Shown here one piece after another: positions 6,806 through 11,040 of a stretch of DNA of 11,040 nt; position 1 is the first letter of the stretch, and every line of letters begins with the position of its first letter. The translations under genes were made by a program, and so were the position numbers. Under the pieces are notes generated by a model. That model was given only the letters and a program-made list of their open reading frames with translations. It had not been told where the DNA came from and searched no databases. The DNA lies in assembly GCA_023431725.1 (NCBI GenBank), contig JAEYVN010000178.1:1-11040 (forward strand), read 5' to 3'. This DNA is from Pseudomonadota bacterium. Lineage in GTDB: Bacteria; Pseudomonadota; Alphaproteobacteria; Rhizobiales; Xanthobacteraceae.

Positions 6806-7570
6806 ATGTCAGCGGGTTCATTGTCGGCGGGTTCATTGCCTGATGTCCCCCGCATGAGCGCGTCGCCCGACGGTGATACGGTCACAGTCGAGATTACGGT
6901 CTGGTCGGCCTTGGTTTCGGACCTCTCACTCGCGCAGCTGGCCAAATGTCTTGCGCCCGAAGAACGGGCACGCGCTGGCAAATTCCGCAATAAGGTATCG
7001 GCGCAGGAGTTCATTTCCGGCCGAAGCGTCACGAGGCTATTGTTAGCGCCTTTTTGCGGCGTCGGCGCTGACGCTCTTGTTCTGTCCTCTCATCCAGGCG
7101 GAAAGCCCTACGTCGCAGACTGCGACGTCGCGTTCAATCTCTCGCATAGCGCTGGGACATGCGCGCTGGCGATCGGTCGCGTGCGCAATATCGGAATCGA
7201 TGTCGAATGGATGAATGCGAACACTCGGACATGCACGGATGACATCTTCGACTCGCGCGAGGCCGCGTTGTTTGCGTCGCTCCCCACGTCGAAGCAGACC
7301 GAAGCCTTTTACCGGGCTTGGGTGATGAAAGAGGCGTACTTGAAGGCCACTGGTCACGGGCTTGCCGGCGGCATGAAAAGTCTCGAAGTCATATTCGAGG
7401 ACGGGCCAGTTGCTGTCCCTGTCGCTATTCGCGGCGAGACCGATCTTGCGCACTGGAGCTTTGCGGGGTTTGACGGCGGCGTGGGGATTGCGGGTGCCGT
7501 GGCCGTCGATACGTCAGGTCGGCAGATCGACTTCAAGTTTCGCCGCATCAGCAGCGAAAGCCTGCTTTGA
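6806..7570 (+). CDS. Sfp-type 4'-phosphopantetheinyl transferase
   Basis: 254 residues. It would transfer the phosphopantetheine arm of coenzyme A to a serine of an acyl or peptidyl carrier protein. The seen motifs are GRSVTRLLL (72-80), GKPYV...FNLSHSAG (99-117), GIDVEWM (130-136, with metal-binding D132 and E134) and WVMKEAYLK (172-180, with E176 and K180). The length fits the Sfp/EntD group rather than the short AcpS. The first 16 residues are odd: MSAGSLSAGSL comes from a 15-bp tandem repeat, and M17 (ATG 6854) may be the true start; neither ATG has a clear ribosome binding site. It follows the small membrane protein in the same frame by six bases, so reinitiation coupling is likely. No carrier protein, PKS or NRPS gene is in the window, so its substrate lies elsewhere, possibly in the polysaccharide locus. 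It converges on the deacetylase with 28 bases between stops. Confidence 0.92.
   Translation: MSAGSLSAGSLPDVPRMSASPDGDTVTVEITVWSALVSDLSLAQLAKCLAPEERARAGKFRNKVSAQEFISGRSVTRLLLAPFCGVGADALVLSSHPGGKPYVADCDVAFNLSHSAGTCALAIGRVRNIGIDVEWMNANTRTCTDDIFDSREAALFASLPTSKQTEAFYRAWVMKEAYLKATGHGLAGGMKSLEVIFEDGPVAVPVAIRGETDLAHWSFAGFDGGVGIAGAVAVDTSGRQIDFKFRRISSESLL
6809..6838 (+). repeat. 15-bp tandem repeat inside the start of the phosphopantetheinyl transferase gene
   Basis: TCAGCGGGTTCATTG (6809-6823) is followed directly by TCGGCGGGTTCATTG (6824-6838), differing at one base. In frame it encodes SAGSL twice. It looks like a small local duplication just after the first ATG. Because its length is a multiple of three, it does not break the frame; if the true start is ATG 6854 it is leader sequence instead. 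Confidence 0.85.
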
Positions 7571-7598
7571 GGTTGCCAGGATTATCGGCTAGCGGCGT

Positions 7599-8591
7599 CT
7601 AATGAAAAGGGAGCCGGCGCAGCAGAGCGTCGCGCAAACCGCTGATTTTTGCATCGAGGCTTTCAAGGCGGGTGTCGGCGCTAATCCCCAGCCGTGGCAG
7701 AGCAAAACTTTTGTCTGAAAAATTCAGGATTGGCATGTTGCGCGTCGTCACGGCTGTCTCGAAACCTGCCTTGGCGGCAACGGCGTACTCGCGGTCGCCC
7801 GCGTTTCCGTAGGGATAAGCGAAGTGCCTGACGGGCCGCTGCAGCAAAGACTCCAGATAGTTTCGGTTATCGGTGAGTCCGCGATGGATCGTGCTTTCGT
7901 CCAGCAACGAAAGCGCAGGATGCGACACAGTGTGCGCGCCGATCGTCACGAGCGGGGATCTGGCGAATTGTTTAAGCTGTTCCTCGTTGAGGAAGTATTG
8001 TTCGTTCAAGTCAGGCAGTGAGATCCGATGCTGGTGGAACAGCGCCCGCAATTCGGCAATCCTTGCATAGTCGCGATGGATCCAATCGCCGATGTCGACG
8101 AGCGTTTTGACTTTTTCCGCCAGGCTGACGCATCGAAACCGCTTGTCCATCGGCCGCATGTCGATGCTCTCGTGCGTTTGGATTATTTTGCGAAGTCCGA
8201 TCCACCAGGAATTGAGGGTGCGATCGATCGCACTGGTCGGAATATAGACAGTGAATGGCGCGCGGTGTCGCTCCAGTATTGGAAGGGCGCACGCCATATT
8301 GTCGATATATCCGTCATCGAATGTCAGGACCGCGAAGCGAGAGCGTCTGTCGCTGCTTGATGACAGCCTGCTGGATGCCTCGTCCAGACTGATGATGTCC
8401 CAACCGGCCGACCGGAGCCAGGGGACCACAAGATCCAGGAATTGTGCTGCGACTCCCGTTCGCAATTCATTATCGACGTTCCGGTGAATTTCGTGGAACA
8501 TCAGAATGGCGCCGGGACCGGCAAAGAGGCTCCGAACGGCCGGCATGATGCCGCTGTGATGGAGTGCGGACAGTACACCGTCTTTCAACAT
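7599..8591 (-). CDS. Polysaccharide deacetylase family protein (NodB/CE4 domain)
   Basis: 330 residues from ATG 8591, chosen because GGA lies eight bases upstream; a TTG ten codons earlier (8621) is the longer alternative and has no good ribosome binding site. The metal-dependent CE4 motifs are present: TFDDGY at 90-95 (catalytic base D92, metal ligand D93), GAHTVSHP at 218-225 (metal ligands H220 and H224) and FAYPYG at 257-262. An early segment, ILMFHEIH (29-36), is typical of the group of deacetylases linked to exopolysaccharide loci. These enzymes remove N- or O-acetyl groups from sugars. There is no signal peptide or membrane helix, so the protein may act in the cytoplasm on lipid-linked or nucleotide-linked intermediates, or leave by a route not visible here. 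It lies downstream of the two GT4 genes on the same strand, consistent with one operon. Confidence 0.88.
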   Translation of the reverse strand: MLKDGVLSALHHSGIMPAVRSLFAGPGAILMFHEIHRNVDNELRTGVAAQFLDLVVPWLRSAGWDIISLDEASSRLSSSSDRRSRFAVLTFDDGYIDNMACALPILERHRAPFTVYIPTSAIDRTLNSWWIGLRKIIQTHESIDMRPMDKRFRCVSLAEKVKTLVDIGDWIHRDYARIAELRALFHQHRISLPDLNEQYFLNEEQLKQFARSPLVTIGAHTVSHPALSLLDESTIHRGLTDNRNYLESLLQRPVRHFAYPYGNAGDREYAVAAKAGFETAVTTRNMPILNFSDKSFALPRLGISADTRLESLDAKISGLRDALLRRLPFH

Positions 8592-8706
8592 TGGCCTGTT
8601 CCGAACAAATGCGACGTCCAAGTGTCACGAAACGCATCGATGGCATATCGAGGAGAGTAGCTACAGCGCAACGTCATCGGCCGTGGTTTTCAGTCGTTAC
8701 AAGCGA

Positions 8707-9915
8707 TCACGGTTTGGTGGCGAACCTGCAAAAAAGCTGGTCCAGCTTGAGAATATTGGATTTCTGATCATGGGCCTCGAGGACGCGGTTGCGGCCTTCG
8801 CGGCCCATCTCAGCAAGTTTTTCGGCCGGTGTCTCGATTGCCGCTCTCAGGGCCTTGGCAATGTCCTCAACCGAACCTGCAGGGATGATCCATCCGCACG
8901 CAGGTGTCAGCAGTTCCGGTATGCCGGCGACATAGGTCGAGATCACCGGCCGGCCGAGGGCCAGTGCTTCCATAATCACGATCGGCAATCCTTCGGCAAA
9001 GCTGGGCAGCAAAAAAGCCCGGGATGAACTCATGATCTGCCGCACCTCGCTATTGCTGCGCCATCCCAGCATCGTGAAATTGTCATGAAGGCCGGCCTTG
9101 CCGATCAGGTTCTCGATCTCCGATCGTGTCTCGCCATCGCCGATCATGATGACCTTCACGCCGGGGTGATCCTTTGCAATGATGCCAACCGCCTCGACAA
9201 TCAATGTTTGAGCCTTTTGCGGACACAGCCGGCCGACGCAAACAAAGTTCAGATTGTTCTCGAACTCCGTCTTGCTGAGAGAAAATTCGTCCGGGTCCAC
9301 TCCGCATCGCACCACGAAAATCTTGTCCCTTGCGTCCTTGCCCGCCGCACGCATCAGCTGAACCCGGCAATAGTCGGAGATCGCCACAACAAAGCGAGCC
9401 GCGGAAATCTTCTCAGTCAAGGAGTGTGATGCCCAGTTTTCGAATTCGTCCGGTCCATGGGCCGTGAAGCTATAAGCTGGGCCGCCCATGCGCTCGCAAA
9501 GCAGGGCTACGGTCACGGCATTGGTCGAAAAATGCGCGTGAACATGGGTGACATGGCTTTCGCGCGTCCAGCGCTTCAGGGTTGCTGCTTCGAGCAGATA
9601 AGCGATATGCCGGATAAGTCCGCCGCCGGCATTGCGAAGAATCTGGAGGCATGCTCCGATCGCGCGAAGGGAGCCGGCCGGATTTGAAACAAGCTCGGCG
9701 AGGAAGGCGCCGAAAAGCGCCATCTTCCGCCCCGATAGAATATAGCGGGTTCGCTTTCGTTCGCTTTCGGTCTGTTCGTCGGCCGGCGTGTCCGGCCAGA
9801 TGCGGATCGCATAGCGCTCAATCTCGAGTCCCGCAGCCTCCAGGGCCTGGATCTCACGACGAATGAATGTCTGACTATTCGTGGGGTAGGTGTTAACCAG
9901 ATAGGCGATCCGCAT
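8707..9915 (-). CDS. GT4-family glycosyltransferase, polysaccharide biosynthesis (WcaL-like)
   Basis: 402 residues, full length for a GT-B fold retaining glycosyltransferase. The N-domain begins MRIAYLVNTYPTNSQTFIRREI, the usual opening of the WcaL/EpsE-type enzymes, and contains THVHAHFSTN (123-132) and FTAHGPDEF (150-158). The C-domain has FVCVGRLCPQKAQ (224-236), IGDGETR (258-264) and the E-x7-E motif at E308 and E316 within SFAEGLPIVIMEAL (305-318), which binds the sugar nucleotide. It is cytoplasmic or membrane-peripheral and would add a sugar to the growing lipid-linked chain; donor and acceptor cannot be told. AGAGG lies seven bases before the ATG. It is followed at 115 bases by the deacetylase on the same strand and is a clear paralogue of the next gene upstream. 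Confidence 0.93.
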   Translation of the reverse strand: MRIAYLVNTYPTNSQTFIRREIQALEAAGLEIERYAIRIWPDTPADEQTESERKRTRYILSGRKMALFGAFLAELVSNPAGSLRAIGACLQILRNAGGGLIRHIAYLLEAATLKRWTRESHVTHVHAHFSTNAVTVALLCERMGGPAYSFTAHGPDEFENWASHSLTEKISAARFVVAISDYCRVQLMRAAGKDARDKIFVVRCGVDPDEFSLSKTEFENNLNFVCVGRLCPQKAQTLIVEAVGIIAKDHPGVKVIMIGDGETRSEIENLIGKAGLHDNFTMLGWRSNSEVRQIMSSSRAFLLPSFAEGLPIVIMEALALGRPVISTYVAGIPELLTPACGWIIPAGSVEDIAKALRAAIETPAEKLAEMGREGRNRVLEAHDQKSNILKLDQLFCRFATKP

Positions 9916-9982
9916 AATGTCGCCTCTGCAGTGCCAAATACGTTGCTCGCGCCGGCCCCAACGCTAACCCCGGGCAAGTGAC

Positions 9983-9996
9983 ATTTTGCGCAAAAT
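9983..9996. promoter_or_regulatory. 14-bp perfect palindrome ATTTTGCGCAAAAT upstream of the GT4 gene
   Basis: The palindrome has no spacer and lies 68-81 bases upstream of the start codon of the GT4 gene at 8707-9915, in the 231-base gap between the two glycosyltransferases. Its form, A/T arms around a GCGC core, is typical of dimeric helix-turn-helix operators. No regulator in the window is tied to it, and the assignment is by shape only. Confidence 0.35.
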
Positions 9997-10040
9997 TCCC
10001 GCGCATTTCGTCTATCCCAAAAAATCGTCCGATATGTCGT

Positions 10041-10063
10041 TGCCGTTGTCTGTTGCAACGGCA
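10041..10063. other. Stem-loop between the two glycosyltransferase genes
   Basis: The arms TGCCGTTG and CAACGGCA pair perfectly over 8 bp around a 7-base loop (TCTGTTG). It lies about 84 bases downstream of the stop codon of the edge gene on the minus strand. A T run on that strand occurs only some 14 bases further on, so it is not a textbook Rho-independent terminator; it may act as a transcript end, a processing site, or nothing. Confidence 0.35.
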
Positions 10064-10146
10064 TGGCCGCCACGCAGCTGAGGAAAGTGTTTACGTTAGA
10101 TATCCGGCATTAGTCTACGCGCGGCGCTCAAGCATCAGCAACGTGC

Positions 10147-11040
10147 TTAATGTGCACGCATTGACGCAGCCAGCAGATCCTTGAGTGCGCCGGCATTCGA
10201 GAAGATGTCGTAATTGGTCAGAACGCGTCTGCGTCCCTCTTGCCCCATCTGCTCGAGTTGCTCAGGCGACGCCTCGATGGCCGAAATGATTGCGCTTGCG
10301 GTCTGATCGACCGAGCCGGCCGGAACGAGCCAGCCGCAGGTTTCATCAACAAGCTCGGGGATGCCATTAACGAAAGTCGAGATGACGGGGCGGCCGAGTG
10401 CCAGAGCTTCCATGATGACGATCGGCAATCCTTCGGCGAAGCTCGGAAGAATAAGAGCGCGAGATGATGCGATGATCTCGCGCACCTCGTCGTTGCTGCG
10501 CCATCCGAACAAAGTAACATTCTTGCCAACGCCGTGACGGGCAATCTCCGCCTCGATTGCGGCTCGCGTTTCGCCGTCGCCGATCAGGTCGATCTGAACG
10601 GTTGGGTGCTTCCGAACAACCTGCCGCACGGCGCTGATCAGGAGATCCTGCGCTTTTTCGGAGCACAGGCGGCCGACGCAAACAAACCGCAGATTGTCTT
10701 TAAATGGCGTTCGGCTCAGGTCGAACTGGCGCGGGTCGATGCCGGATCGTATGACGTGAAGCTTATTCCAGTTCGACATTCCTGCAGCGCGCGCAAGCTG
10801 CACGCGGCAGTAGTGCGATATGGCCACGACGAAAGCCGCATTCGACACCTTTTCGGCCATCGACGTGGCCCGCGCATTGTCAAACTCTTGCTGTCCGTGC
10901 GCGGTGAAGCTGAACGTTGGACCGCCGATCCGGTGGGCAAGAAGCGCGACCGCGGCAGAGTTGGTGGAAAAGTGGGCATGCAGGTGTGGGATCTTGTCCC
11001 GCTTTGTCCATCGGCGGAGTGAAATCGCCTCCACGAGGTA
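10147..11040 (-). CDS. GT4-family glycosyltransferase, 5' end cut by the window edge
   Basis: 297 residues are visible and the frame is open to the last base, so the true start lies beyond the window; a GTG at 11034 is internal, judging by alignment with the neighbour. About 105 N-terminal residues are missing compared with the paralogue at 8707-9915. Visible motifs, numbered from the edge, are HLHAHFSTN (19-27), FTAHGQQEF (45-53), FVCVGRLCSEKAQ (119-131), IGDGETR (153-159) and SFAEGLPIVIMEAL (200-213) with E203-x7-E211. The two proteins align without gaps almost from end to end and share a 23-residue identical block around the E-x7-E motif. The job would be another sugar transfer in the same pathway; specificity is unknown. 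231 bases separate it from the next gene, which is long for a tight operon, so the second gene may have its own promoter. Confidence 0.92.
   Translation of the reverse strand, partial: YLVEAISLRRWTKRDKIPHLHAHFSTNSAAVALLAHRIGGPTFSFTAHGQQEFDNARATSMAEKVSNAAFVVAISHYCRVQLARAAGMSNWNKLHVIRSGIDPRQFDLSRTPFKDNLRFVCVGRLCSEKAQDLLISAVRQVVRKHPTVQIDLIGDGETRAAIEAEIARHGVGKNVTLFGWRSNDEVREIIASSRALILPSFAEGLPIVIMEALALGRPVISTFVNGIPELVDETCGWLVPAGSVDQTASAIISAIEASPEQLEQMGQEGRRRVLTNYDIFSNAGALKDLLAASMRAH

Overview
The window looks like chromosomal DNA of an alphaproteobacterium in the Rhizobiales, most like the Bradyrhizobium/Rhodopseudomonas/Afipia group. The reasons are GC-rich coding sequence, an alphaproteobacterial-type PcaQ regulator, a GST-fold protein resembling the alphaproteobacterial division factor FzlA, a complex I NDUFA9-like protein, and an intergenic palindrome of a type common in Rhizobiales. 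The taxonomic call rests on reading proteins by eye, without any database search.

Left part (1-4433), conserved-looking chromosomal genes. A PcaQ-type LysR regulator of protocatechuate catabolism lies on the minus strand. Just upstream of its start codon is a near-perfect PcaQ operator (ATAACC-N4-GGTTAT). The catabolic operon often found divergent from pcaQ is not there; a roughly 450-base stretch holds at most a 47-codon basic ORF. Next come an FzlA-like GST-fold gene (minus) and, divergent from it, uppP, the undecaprenyl-diphosphate phosphatase. A Rhizobiales-type hairpin repeat sits directly in front of uppP. An NDUFA9-like NAD(P)-binding protein converges on uppP. A tRNA-Leu(CAG) with its own promoter closes this part.

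Middle gap (4434-4874). About 440 bases downstream of the tRNA show no convincing gene. This is where conserved housekeeping genes give way to surface-polysaccharide genes.

Right part (4875-11040), a polysaccharide locus. It contains a membrane-bound polyprenyl-phosphate sugar-1-phosphate transferase (minus), which would load the first sugar on undecaprenyl phosphate. Divergent from it are a 94-residue membrane protein and a 4'-phosphopantetheinyl transferase, both plus strand. Then come, all on the minus strand, a polysaccharide deacetylase and two tandem paralogous GT4 glycosyltransferases, the last cut by the window edge. Together they suggest lipid-linked assembly and trimming of an exopolysaccharide or capsule. 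The phosphopantetheinyl transferase hints at an acyl-carrier-protein-dependent step (acylation, or a polyketide/peptide product) whose partners lie outside the window. UppP on the left recycles the same carrier lipid that the sugar transferase uses.

No complete novel system is evident. The most unusual points are the phosphopantetheinyl transferase paired in the same frame with a small membrane protein inside a polysaccharide locus, the 11-bp tandem repeats in front of the sugar transferase gene, and the pcaQ operator without an adjacent pca operon.
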